A DNA stretch of 9,806 bases from JBOHPP01 sp050731755 (GTDB lineage: Bacteria > Methylomirabilota > Methylomirabilia > Rokubacteriales > CSP1-6): contig JBOHPP010000267.1 in the NCBI GenBank assembly GCA_050731755.1, positions 1 through 9,806 on the forward strand. Direction: 5' to 3'. This document shows, in pieces, positions 1 to 6,109 of this stretch (the first letter of the stretch is position 1; each line of letters begins with the position of its first letter). The translations under genes were made by a program, and so were the position numbers. The notes under the pieces are model-generated. The model ran no database searches. It saw only the letters and a program-made list of their open reading frames with translations, and was not told the DNA's origin.

Positions 1-527
1 CGGATCTGGTGACCCTTGCCGTCGCCGGGAGGGCCCGCCGGCGCCGGCGAGACTGCGGCGGTGCGCGCTCCTTGTTCCGTCACCTGGACGTCAACGGCAC
101 AAAAGTAGAGGACCGTCTCGTCCGGCGGCGCCCCCGCGCCCATCCTGGCCATCATGGCCGCCACGTTGGGCATGCCGCCCATCCCGGTGTTCGCGCTTCC
201 AATGCCAGCCCCGAACCCAGCGGCCAGCACACTCTGCAGCGAGACGCTGTCTCCCTCCTTGTTGCAGTACACCACCTTGGTCTGCAGGAGGAACTGGGCC
301 TGGTCGGGGTCCGGGAGGACCTTGTAGCCCTTGGCCGCCAGCCGTCCGCCAAGGTCGGCCAGCGAGACCTGCTGGTTCTCGGAGATGTTACGGTTCTGGA
401 TGTAGATCGTCTTGGTGGAACCGGGCGCGAGGAAGATGGACTTGTCGCTCATGAGCTTCGAGTCGACGACGTTCGCACATCCGCTGACGAGGCCGATGAG
501 GACGAGGAGAGCCCAGAGCCGACGCAT
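1..527 (-). CDS. traT: TraT-family outer-membrane lipoprotein, copy 2 (3' end outside window)
   Basis: This frame has no stop in the window: 175 codons are visible and the C-terminus lies beyond base 1. The ATG at 527-525 is preceded by GGGAGGT five bases upstream, a good ribosome binding site. The protein starts with a short lipoprotein signal (MRRLWALLVLIG) and lipobox LVSGC, giving a lipidated Cys17. Residues 28-88 carry the TraT-like core (APGSTKTIYIQNRNIS, then AAKGYKVLPDPDQAQFLLQTK). A later CAVDVQVTEQ matches the TraT 'TDVQIAER' block. TraT proteins of F-like plasmids sit in the outer membrane and mediate surface exclusion and serum resistance; here the role is unknown. It is the second gene of a tandem pair. 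Unlike copy 1, its central hydrophobic Gly-rich hairpin (about residues 102-134) is short and rich in Met and Asn. Family assignment is firm; function is inference. Confidence 0.85.
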   Translation of the reverse strand, partial: MRRLWALLVLIGLVSGCANVVDSKLMSDKSIFLAPGSTKTIYIQNRNISENQQVSLADLGGRLAAKGYKVLPDPDQAQFLLQTKVVYCNKEGDSVSLQSVLAAGFGAGIGSANTGMGGMPNVAAMMARMGAGAPPDETVLYFCAVDVQVTEQGARTAAVSPAPAGPPGDGKGHQI

Positions 528-551
528 GCAGACCTCCCGGAGCCGGCCACT

Positions 552-1253
552 CTAGAAGTTGCCGGCCACTCCCGTGCTGAGCTTGTGTTGGATCAGCGGC
601 GTCGCTTCTTGCAAGTCGAGTTTCTTCTGGTGAATGCCGGCGACCAGCCGGGTCCGGTAGACCTGCGACCGGCCCGCGGTCGCTCGAGGCCCGGCTGACG
701 TGCGCTCCGTGATTTGCAGATCGGTCACGCAGGCATAGGTGGTTTCTTCCTTGGTCTTCGGTCGATTGGAGCCGAATAACCCGCTGACCGAACTGATGGC
801 GCCCCCGACGGCGCCCGTCACCGCCGAAACGCCGGCGGCTCCCATACCGATCGCGGGATTGGCCATCCCGGCCACTCCGCCGATGGTGCCGATGGCGCCC
901 CCGACGGCGCCGATCGTGCCGCCGATGCCGCCGCCATAGCCGCCGGCGACCATGGTCTCCATCGTGATCAATTGCTTTTCCGTGTTGCAGTAGACGACGT
1001 TGGCCTGGATCACGTACCCGGCCTGGCTGGGGTCCGACACGATCTGGTAGCCCTTGGTCGAGAGTCGTGAGGCCACGTCATTGAGGCTGACCGCCTGGTT
1101 ATCGGACGTGTTGCGGGTCTCGACGTAGACCGTGGTAGCGGCACCGGGAGGCAGAAAGAACACGTTACTGGTGTAGAGATTCCCGCCGAGCAGGTTCTGG
1201 CCGCATCCTGATACCAGAGTAGTCAGCAGAACGAGAACGCCGGCGCGGTGCAT
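552..1253 (-). CDS. traT: TraT-family outer-membrane lipoprotein, copy 1
   Basis: This is a 233-residue protein, close to the length of plasmid TraT (about 240). The open frame extends upstream to 1337, but the ATG at 1253-1251 is preferred. It has GGAGGT five bases upstream and begins exactly at a lipoprotein signal peptide (MHRAGVLVLLTTLVSGC, lipobox LVSGC, Cys17). Residues 36-87 follow the TraT pattern (PPGAATTVYVETRNTSD, KGYQIVSDPSQAGYVIQANV). Residues 104-162 are a long Gly/Ala-rich hydrophobic stretch of glycine-zipper type that could form a membrane hairpin. Residues 177-185 (VTDLQITER) and 199-231 (YRTRLVAGI through the end) match the TraT C-terminus. Known TraT acts in surface exclusion and complement resistance on conjugative plasmids. 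No other transfer gene is visible here, so this is probably a chromosomal surface lipoprotein of unknown role. It is likely cotranscribed with copy 2, 24 bp downstream. Confidence 0.9.
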   Translation of the reverse strand: MHRAGVLVLLTTLVSGCGQNLLGGNLYTSNVFFLPPGAATTVYVETRNTSDNQAVSLNDVASRLSTKGYQIVSDPSQAGYVIQANVVYCNTEKQLITMETMVAGGYGGGIGGTIGAVGGAIGTIGGVAGMANPAIGMGAAGVSAVTGAVGGAISSVSGLFGSNRPKTKEETTYACVTDLQITERTSAGPRATAGRSQVYRTRLVAGIHQKKLDLQEATPLIQHKLSTGVAGNF

Positions 1254-1357
1254 GACTGACCTCCACTCAGCGGTGCCCACCATCGAACGACTCCTCTTGG
1301 CCATCGTTCCATCTCCGCGCCGTGCATCATGTCTCAAGGCTTCCGTGAACTCAAGCG

Positions 1358-1373
1358 GGCGGAGCGCTCCGCC
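1358..1373. repeat. 16-bp perfect palindrome upstream of the TraT pair
   Basis: GGCGGAGCGCTCCGCC reads the same on both strands. As RNA it could fold as a 6-bp stem with a GCGC loop. It lies 5 bp beyond the stop of the minus-strand remnant ORF (1378-1584) and about 105 bp upstream of the TraT copy 1 start. It may therefore be a weak terminator for the remnant gene or an operator for the TraT genes. No T tract follows on either strand, so a canonical intrinsic terminator is not supported. Confidence 0.4.
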
Positions 1374-1377
1374 GGGC

Positions 1378-1584
1378 TCAATCGTTCGCGGAGCGCCGTA
1401 ACGTGAGGCTCGTCGTTTCCGACTGGCACAGGCCTCCGCAATTGCTGCGGATGGTCTTGGTGGCGATCACGCCATCGCGATTGACGATGGTCCAGCCTCG
1501 AATCGGCAGGCCTCGCTGGTCGAAGTCCCGAAAGTGCCCGGCATTGAACGCCCGGGTGGGCGAGCCGTCTCTCACCGGGCCGTA
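1378..1584 (-). pseudogene. 3' fragment of an unidentified gene (possible redoxin-like C-terminus)
   Basis: This is a minus-strand frame of about 65-68 codons, bounded upstream by a TAA at 1587 and ending in TGA at 1380-1378. Codon composition looks protein-like, whereas the opposite strand reads as low-complexity Arg/Pro here. The peptide contains RGLPIRGWTIVNRDGVI, which resembles the segment 'RG-LP-R-TFVIDRDGVI' near the C-terminus of AhpC/TSA-type peroxiredoxins, and continues with ATKTIRSNCGGLC. No N-terminal thioredoxin-fold part or catalytic Cys motif is present upstream, because the sequence switches to the TPR gene on the other strand. I read this as the surviving 3' end of a deleted gene. 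The redoxin match is weak, and a short intact ORF starting at GTG 1575 cannot be excluded. Confidence 0.35.
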
Positions 1585-2638
1585 TTATTTCCTGCTCGGA
1601 CAGGCCCATAGCGTCCTTGGGAACCGGGACCTCGCGGATCAGGCGGCCCGGCGGGCGATCGACGAGGCGCGGCGGAGTGACGACCGGGCAACGATGGGCC
1701 GGGCCCAGACCGTGCTGACCCGGGAAGCGCACTGGCTCGGACGACCGATCGAGGGGATCCGCCATGGCCGGCGCGCCGTCCGCCTGCTCGAGAAGGCCAA
1801 CGATCTGCACTGGCTGGGAATCGCCCACTGGCTCATCGGCCGCCACTACTACCTCATGGGGGAGTTCGAAGCCGCCCTGGCGGCTGCGGATCGGGCTCGG
1901 GTGATCGGCGAGTCGAACGAGGACCTGCGGCTCCAGAGTCACGTCGCCTGCACGACGGGGGAACTGCTCGCCGTGCGCGGCGACTGGGAGGCCGGGATCG
2001 CGCTGTGCACGTGGGGGTTCGAGATCTCCCCCGATCCCCTCAACACGGCCAACGCGCTCGGACATCTCGGCTCGGCGTATCTCGAGGCCGGAGATCCGGG
2101 CCGGTCAATCCCGTTCCTCGAGCAGGCGGTGGAACAGTTCGGGCAATTCCGCGGGGGCCAGGCGCGCGGCTGGTACACCATGCTGCTCGGCGCGGCCCGT
2201 CTCGCGAAGGGCGACGTCACCGAGGCGCGCGTCCAGACGCTGGCGGCGGTGGAGATCTTGAAGTTCGCGCAATATCAACGCGGTCTCGGCTGGGCCCAGC
2301 GCACCCTCGGCCGCCTCGCCCTACACGACGGCGCTGTCGGAGAGGCCGAAGCCCGCCTGCGAGAGGCCCTCATGATCTTTTCCGGGATCTCGGCGCGCTT
2401 CGAAGTGGGGCGCACGCACCTGGCCCTGGCCGAGCTCGCTTATCTGGGCGGAGATGCGAACGGAGCGAAGCGATACCTGGACGACGCGCACCGGGTCTTC
2501 TGCGCGCTGGCCGTTCCGCGGTACATCGAGCGAACCGAGCGTATAGCGGACCAGTTCGGCGTGCGAGTGCCGAAGACGGCACCCGCTGGGACACGCGAGC
2601 GAATGCGCCGCCGCCGCGAGCAGCGTCGCGCCTCCTGA
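1556..2638 (+). CDS. TPR-repeat protein, probably the C-terminal remnant of a larger ATPase/cyclase-type regulator
   Basis: The frame encodes about eight consecutive TPR-like helical hairpins of roughly 40 residues. Examples are YYFLLGQAHSVLGNRDLADQ, HWLIGRHYYLMGEFEAALAA, LGHLGSAYLEAGDPGRSIPF and LALAELAYLGGDANGAKRYL, followed by a basic tail (RERMRRRREQRRAS). The open frame reaches back to a GTG at 1403, but bases 1403-1555 look coding on the other strand, so I start at the in-frame GTG 1556. There is no good ribosome binding site at either position. In the large adenylate-cyclase/AAA-ATPase/TPR regulators of high-GC bacteria, a block like this forms the C-terminal third, after cyclase and P-loop domains that are absent here. 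TPRs bind protein partners, and the target is unknown. It is most likely a 5'-truncated gene; a small standalone TPR protein is the alternative. Confidence 0.6.
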   Translation: MGEPSLTGPYYFLLGQAHSVLGNRDLADQAARRAIDEARRSDDRATMGRAQTVLTREAHWLGRPIEGIRHGRRAVRLLEKANDLHWLGIAHWLIGRHYYLMGEFEAALAAADRARVIGESNEDLRLQSHVACTTGELLAVRGDWEAGIALCTWGFEISPDPLNTANALGHLGSAYLEAGDPGRSIPFLEQAVEQFGQFRGGQARGWYTMLLGAARLAKGDVTEARVQTLAAVEILKFAQYQRGLGWAQRTLGRLALHDGAVGEAEARLREALMIFSGISARFEVGRTHLALAELAYLGGDANGAKRYLDDAHRVFCALAVPRYIERTERIADQFGVRVPKTAPAGTRERMRRRREQRRAS

Positions 2639-2640
2639 CT

Positions 2641-3198
2641 CTCCCCGCGCTCCCCGCCTGGCTGCTCCTGTCGCTGATGTCCATGGCGCTGGTGGGGACG
2701 GCCGACTTGCTCCTGCGGCGCGCCACGCTGCGCGGCGTCGCGCCCGCCTCGTTCATGGTGCTGTAGTCCTGGTTCTTCGGGCCCACCGCGCTCGCGTGGA
2801 CCGTCGTGACGGGCAGCGTGGGGTGGAGTCGCGGCGTCCTCTTCGGGCCGGTGGCGGGCGTGCTGGCCTTCGTGGCGACCGATGCGTTCTTGCGCAGCCT
2901 GCAGGCTCCGGGCGCTCAAGTCGGCGTGAACGCGGCGATCTACCGCCTGAATCTAGCCGTGGCCGCGGTCCTGGCCATCGTCGGGCTGGGCGAAGCCATC
3001 ACCACGGCCAAGATCGACGGGCTAAGCCTGGCCGTGGTCGCGGTTCTGCTGCTCAGCGAGATCTCGCCCCGCCGCGCGGCGAGAGTCCCCGGAGGAGTGA
3101 CCTGGGCGGCGTTGGCCATGGTCGCTTTCGGCGCCGTCTTCTTCCTGTACAAGGCCTCATCGCCGCCGTCCTCCGCCGTGCTGGCGTTCTCCCGCTAG
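2641..3198 (+). pseudogene. Broken EamA/DMT-family membrane transporter
   Basis: One reading frame (base 2641 onward) gives a multi-spanning membrane protein interrupted by TAG at 2764-2766. Before the stop is AWLLLSLMSMALVGTADLLL and ASFMVL. After it the same frame resumes with SWFFGPTALAWTVV and runs to TAG 3196-3198. About six hydrophobic segments are visible, ending at AALAMVAFGAVFFLYKAS. EamA/DMT transporters normally have ten segments in two repeats, so roughly the second half is missing. The stop falls where relatives usually carry Gln (FMVLxSWFF), so CAG to TAG is the likely mutation. The first in-frame ATG is at 2677, inside the first segment, so the native start is also unclear. The sequence changes to lower GC right after the end, next to the methyltransferase island. 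A functional transporter is unlikely unless the amber codon is suppressed. Confidence 0.7.
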
Positions 3199-3330
3199 GA
3201 TCGAGTCTTCTCTTGTCAGCCTGTGCCAACTGTGCTATTCATGTGTTTAGTGCCAGGTCCAGTAGCTGGTTGACCGTTGCAGCCTAGATACAGTAGCCTT
3301 CGTGGCAAGCGAAGCCGCCGGGGGTCGTCC
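3199..3330. other. Island edge and leader of the methyltransferase gene
   Basis: This is a non-coding stretch of 132 bases in which base composition drops from about 70% to about 55% G+C. It holds a hyphenated palindrome, CCAG-TAG-CTGG (3259-3269), followed immediately by TTGACC (3270-3275), which could be a -35 element. No convincing -10 hexamer is found at 16-18 bp. It probably holds the promoter of the methyltransferase-nuclease pair and one boundary of the acquired block. No clear direct repeat shared with the other boundary (about 5052-5148) was found. Confidence 0.4.
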
Positions 3331-4308
3331 ATGAATTTCGGGAAGCGAGAGCCTAGGATCGACGCAAAGTTCGCGGCAAAGCGGCGTGCTTGGGCACAGC
3401 AACCCGCCATCCTTCGTACATCGCATCGAATTTACGAAGGAGATGGCCGTTTGATGGAGCACTTGGGTGCCGAGCCGCTTGTCCATTTGGTTGTAACCTC
3501 GCCGCCCTATTGGAATCTCAAGGAGTATCCCGATCGTCCAGGCTCGCAGTTGGGCAACGTGAACGATTATCGGGAGTTTCTCACCGAGCTCGCGAACGTT
3601 TGGCATCGGTGCTTTCAACTTCTTGTCCCCGGCGGCCGCCTGTGTATTGTTGTTGGAGACATATGCCTTTCGCGCCGCAAAGCTGGCCGTCACTCAGTAG
3701 TACCGCTGCACGCTGATATCTCTCGCCAATGCACCGATTTCGGGTTCGACTACTTGAGTCCGATCCTCTGGTACAAGATTGCCAATGCTGCGACCGAAGT
3801 CGAAGGAAACGGATCAGCGTTCCTTGGCAAGCCGTACGAGCCAAACGCGGTGATCAAAAACGACGTCGAATACATCCTTATATTCAGGAAGCCTGGTGCC
3901 TACCGGGCGCCGACCGCCGAGCAGCGTCTTCTCAGTATCATCGAGCGTGACGACCATGATCGCTGGTTCCGACAAGTGTGGACCGACGTGCCCGGGCAAA
4001 TGAGGCTGACGGGCCACCCGGCTCCGTATCCGAAGGAACTCGCGTTCCGCCTCGTGAGTATGTTTTCGTTTGTCGGTGACCTCGTTCTCGATCCGTTCTG
4101 GGGTACCGGTACGACTACGGCAGCCGCGATGGATGCGTACCGCTGCAGCGTCGGCTACGAGATCGAGCCTCAGTATCTTGCGATTGGTCACGCTAGGTTC
4201 AGCCAGGCTGACAGCGCAGCGACTATCGAGTTTGTAACACGCGACGGTCGTGTGGGTGAGCCAAGGGCTTCCTATCGTCGCGCGCGGGCAGTAGAAGTGC
4301 CTCGATAG
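3331..4308 (+). CDS. Site-specific DNA methyltransferase (beta-order, SPPY motif; N4-cytosine or N6-adenine)
   Basis: This is a 325-residue amino-methyltransferase that uses S-adenosylmethionine. The catalytic motif IV is TSPPYWNLKEY (residues 56-66). The SAM-binding motif I is near the C-terminus: LVLDPFWGTGTTTAAA (251-266), with GYEIEP (275-280) as motif II. A motif X-like block HPAPYPKELAFRLV (229-242) lies just before motif I. The order IV...X-I defines the beta group, and residues about 120-228 would hold the target-recognition region. SPPY is most common in N4-cytosine enzymes, but (T)SPPY also occurs in N6-adenine enzymes, so the modified base is undecided. ATG 3331 is preferred over TTG 3277, which lies in apparent leader sequence, although the upstream GGGGGT is a poor ribosome site. 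GC content is visibly lower than in the flanking genes, indicating transfer. Its stop overlaps the start of the nuclease-like gene, so the two are coupled. Confidence 0.93.
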   Translation: MNFGKREPRIDAKFAAKRRAWAQQPAILRTSHRIYEGDGRLMEHLGAEPLVHLVVTSPPYWNLKEYPDRPGSQLGNVNDYREFLTELANVWHRCFQLLVPGGRLCIVVGDICLSRRKAGRHSVVPLHADISRQCTDFGFDYLSPILWYKIANAATEVEGNGSAFLGKPYEPNAVIKNDVEYILIFRKPGAYRAPTAEQRLLSIIERDDHDRWFRQVWTDVPGQMRLTGHPAPYPKELAFRLVSMFSFVGDLVLDPFWGTGTTTAAAMDAYRCSVGYEIEPQYLAIGHARFSQADSAATIEFVTRDGRVGEPRASYRRARAVEVPR

Positions 4309-5051
4309 TGTCGGCGCCCGAGAAGATTGTCGGGCATCTTCGCGAATCTGGATACCATCCTCGTTCAAGTGTTCATGGCCGGATCTTGTGTGAGTTCGTA
4401 CTCGAGGATCTTTTGGCGATTTGTCCGAAGATTGCTGAGGACGCCGCGGCCGGGCATCTCGTCTACGATCTGCAGCGAAAGGTGATAGTCGCAGGAAGTG
4501 AATGGAACGTCGACCTCGTTCTCGGCCCTCCTCCCCGTGGCGCGGTAAAGGTCGTTTCAGCCAAGGGCATCGAGAAGGTACCACCAGCGACGATTCGCAT
4601 CGCGATCGAGGCCAAAACGGTAATGACGGAACACGGGAAGGCTCGTCGCAATCGCCAGCGCGATCTGGATTCTTTTCACCAGTTCCTACATCGTTACGAC
4701 CCCGATACCGTTGCGGCAGGACTTACGGTGGTCAATATGGCCGACCGCTTCAGATCGCCTCTCAGACCCGAAGCAAGTATTCACCGAAATGTTAGAACGC
4801 TGGTCCAGGAGACTCTGGTGCTTCTCCGGTCACTTCCACAACGTTCTGCCCGGGGCGACACTCCTGGTCTTGAGGCGAACGCGGCGATCGTCGTGCGCCA
4901 CGACAACATCGCACTTGGTGCGTCGACCCTGGTCACCGCCGCGCCGGCGCCCCAAGTGGGCGATCCGCTTCACTACGATTCATTTCTGCGACGGATCTGC
5001 GACAGCTACGTCCAGCGGTGGTCAGCCGGGAGGAGAGGCACTTCCGGTTAG
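4308..5051 (+). CDS. Putative type II restriction endonuclease, PD-(D/E)XK fold
   Basis: This is a 247-residue protein starting at GTG 4308-4310. The G of the methyltransferase stop TAG is the first base of the start, so translation is probably coupled. I do not recognise a named family. The sequence shows SEWNVDLVLGP (Asp69) followed 32 residues later by IRIAIEAK (Glu101, Lys103). This is the D...E-x-K arrangement on adjacent beta strands that binds Mg2+ in PD-(D/E)XK nucleases. A preceding helix GRILCEFVLEDLLAI (residues 24-38) could supply the extra acidic residue these enzymes often have. A basic, helical stretch HGKARRNRQRDLDSFHQFLHR (109-129) follows the active site. Position, coupling and shared low GC with the methyltransferase make a restriction partner the best reading. 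A repair or phage-type nuclease is the alternative. No specificity or ATPase subunit is present, which argues against types I and III. Confidence 0.72.
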   Translation: MSAPEKIVGHLRESGYHPRSSVHGRILCEFVLEDLLAICPKIAEDAAAGHLVYDLQRKVIVAGSEWNVDLVLGPPPRGAVKVVSAKGIEKVPPATIRIAIEAKTVMTEHGKARRNRQRDLDSFHQFLHRYDPDTVAAGLTVVNMADRFRSPLRPEASIHRNVRTLVQETLVLLRSLPQRSARGDTPGLEANAAIVVRHDNIALGASTLVTAAPAPQVGDPLHYDSFLRRICDSYVQRWSAGRRGTSG

Positions 5052-5139
5052 ACCGCAACAGCACTCCAGGGCCTGTCATGGAGGTCGGTGGGGATGAGCG
5101 AGCAGGGCCAGTTGCTCAAGCGTCCGGCCCGCGGTAGTC

Positions 5140-5152
5140 TCACGGGCCGTGA
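5140..5152. promoter_or_regulatory. Palindrome/hairpin over the FAH-gene start codon
   Basis: TCACGG-G-CCGTGA is a 13-base palindrome with one central base and contains the GTG start codon (5149-5151). The right arm can alternatively pair with CGGCCCG at 5125-5131 (7-bp stem with CGGGCCG 5143-5149, 11-base loop). Either structure would cover the initiation region, so it could be a repressor site or a translation-attenuating hairpin. In such GC-rich DNA it may also be chance. Confidence 0.3.
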
Positions 5153-6084
5153 AGATCCTCTTCTTCGACGACTTCAAGCTCGGTGTGCTCCAGGGCGACG
5201 CGGTGATCGACGTGTCGTCAGCGGTGCGCGACATCCCCCACACCGGCCCCCACAACCTCATCAGCGGCTTGATCGAGCGGTTCGCCGATTACCGGTGGCG
5301 GCTCGAGGAAGCGGCCGGCAAGGGGGCGGGGGTGCCGGTCGGTCGGGTGAGGATCCGGCCGCCGCTGCCCAAGCCCTCCAACATCGTGGCCATGGCCGTG
5401 AACTACATGGAGGATGGGACGCGGGCCGAGCCCGCGCCGATCAACGCGTTCCTCAAATCGCCCAGCGCCGTCATCGGTGACGGCGACACGATGGTGCTAC
5501 CCGACGTCCCCGCCACCATCTTCGAGGGCGAAGCGGAGGTGGCGGTCGTCATCGGCAAGCGGGCGTCCCACGTCAGCGCGGCCCGGGCCATGGATCACGT
5601 CTTCGGCTACGTGAACTTCGTCGACGGCTCGGCCCGTGGCCTGCCTCCCAGCGGCAACACCTTCTATCAGATGAAGTCGCGCGACACGTTCGCCCCCCTG
5701 GGCCCCTGGTTGGTGACCGCCGACGAGGTGCCCGATCCCCACGCGCTGCAGGTGCGGCTCTGGGTGAACGGGACCCTCAAGCAGAACTTCAATACCAGCG
5801 ACATGGCCCACAAGATTCCCCGGTGCATCGAGTGGGTCAGCTCGATCCACGCCCTGGAGCCGGGCGACGTGCTGGCCAGCGGCACCAACCATCGCGGGCT
5901 CAGCGCCTTTCAGAACGGCGATCTGATCGAGCTGGAGACGGAGGGCCTGGGTCGGCTCCGGGTGCAGGTCCGGGACGACCTCAAGCGCACCTGGGCCCGT
6001 GAGACCCGGCTGGAGCGCCAGCAGAAGGGGCTGGAGGGCACGACGCCGCAGTTGGCGGGCAAGCACACGCCGCCGCCGCGCTGA
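5149..6084 (+). CDS. Fumarylacetoacetate hydrolase (FAH) family protein
   Basis: This is a 311-residue protein. Members of this fold cleave C-C bonds of, or isomerise, acylpyruvate-type compounds with a Mg2+ or Mn2+ ion. The metal ligands are visible as FEGEAEVAVVIGK (Glu126, Glu128) and GYVNFVDGSARG (Asp159). Other family blocks are MKSRDTFAPLGPWLVT (175-190) and the C-terminal LASGTNHRGLSAFQNGD (242-258), the 'SGTNHRG' variant of the usual GTPxGVG loop. The first 70 residues form the small N-terminal domain typical of the longer bacterial forms. The start is GTG 5149: an in-frame TGA at 5095 and lack of other start codons leave no choice, and MKILFFDDF is a typical family beginning. The ribosome site is weak. 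The extension after residue 275 (ERQQKGLEGTTPQLAGKH) looks disordered. The exact substrate (acylpyruvate, 2-hydroxyheptadienedioate or a diketo sugar acid) cannot be told. Confidence 0.9.
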   Translation: MKILFFDDFKLGVLQGDAVIDVSSAVRDIPHTGPHNLISGLIERFADYRWRLEEAAGKGAGVPVGRVRIRPPLPKPSNIVAMAVNYMEDGTRAEPAPINAFLKSPSAVIGDGDTMVLPDVPATIFEGEAEVAVVIGKRASHVSAARAMDHVFGYVNFVDGSARGLPPSGNTFYQMKSRDTFAPLGPWLVTADEVPDPHALQVRLWVNGTLKQNFNTSDMAHKIPRCIEWVSSIHALEPGDVLASGTNHRGLSAFQNGDLIELETEGLGRLRVQVRDDLKRTWARETRLERQQKGLEGTTPQLAGKHTPPPR

Positions 6085-6109
6085 GCCCGACCGCGCGCGG
6101 CGGGCTCAG
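6081..6109. terminator. Shared hairpin between convergent genes, stop codons in the stem
   Basis: CTGAGCCCG (6081-6089) and CGGGCTCAG (6101-6109) are perfect 9-bp inverted repeats around an 11-base loop. The last 10 bases of the loop (CCGCGCGCGG) are themselves self-complementary. The left arm contains the TGA of the FAH gene (6082-6084) and the right arm the complement of the TGA of the aldo/keto reductase (6106-6108). It probably serves as a bidirectional terminator. No T tract follows on either strand, so termination may be inefficient or Rho-dependent, with the hairpin protecting mRNA ends. Confidence 0.6.

Noticed and set aside
739..939. 66-codon Pro/Ala-rich plus-strand frame
   Set aside because: It is simply the complement of the glycine-zipper segment of TraT copy 1.
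1334..2065. 243-codon minus-strand open frame opposite the TPR gene
   Set aside because: The TPR helical pattern on the plus strand is regular, and the antisense frame shows none. Only the separate frame at 1378-1584 looks coding on the minus strand.
3270..3298. TTGACC as a sigma70 promoter for the methyltransferase
   Set aside because: No acceptable -10 hexamer at 16-18 bp, so it is only mentioned as a possible -35 element.
3814..4584. 256-codon minus-strand open frame across the methyltransferase-nuclease overlap
   Set aside because: It is antisense to two supported genes, and no motif or ribosome site is visible.
5078..5137. 19-codon ORF (ATG 5078 to TAG 5137) before the FAH gene
   Set aside because: There is no ribosome site for this ATG, the content is low-complexity, and the frame differs from the downstream gene. 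The GGAGGT at 5080-5085 has no supported gene behind it.
3199..5148. Flanking direct repeats of the low-GC island
   Set aside because: Only a trivial 6-base match (GCCTGT) was found near both edges, which is expected by chance.
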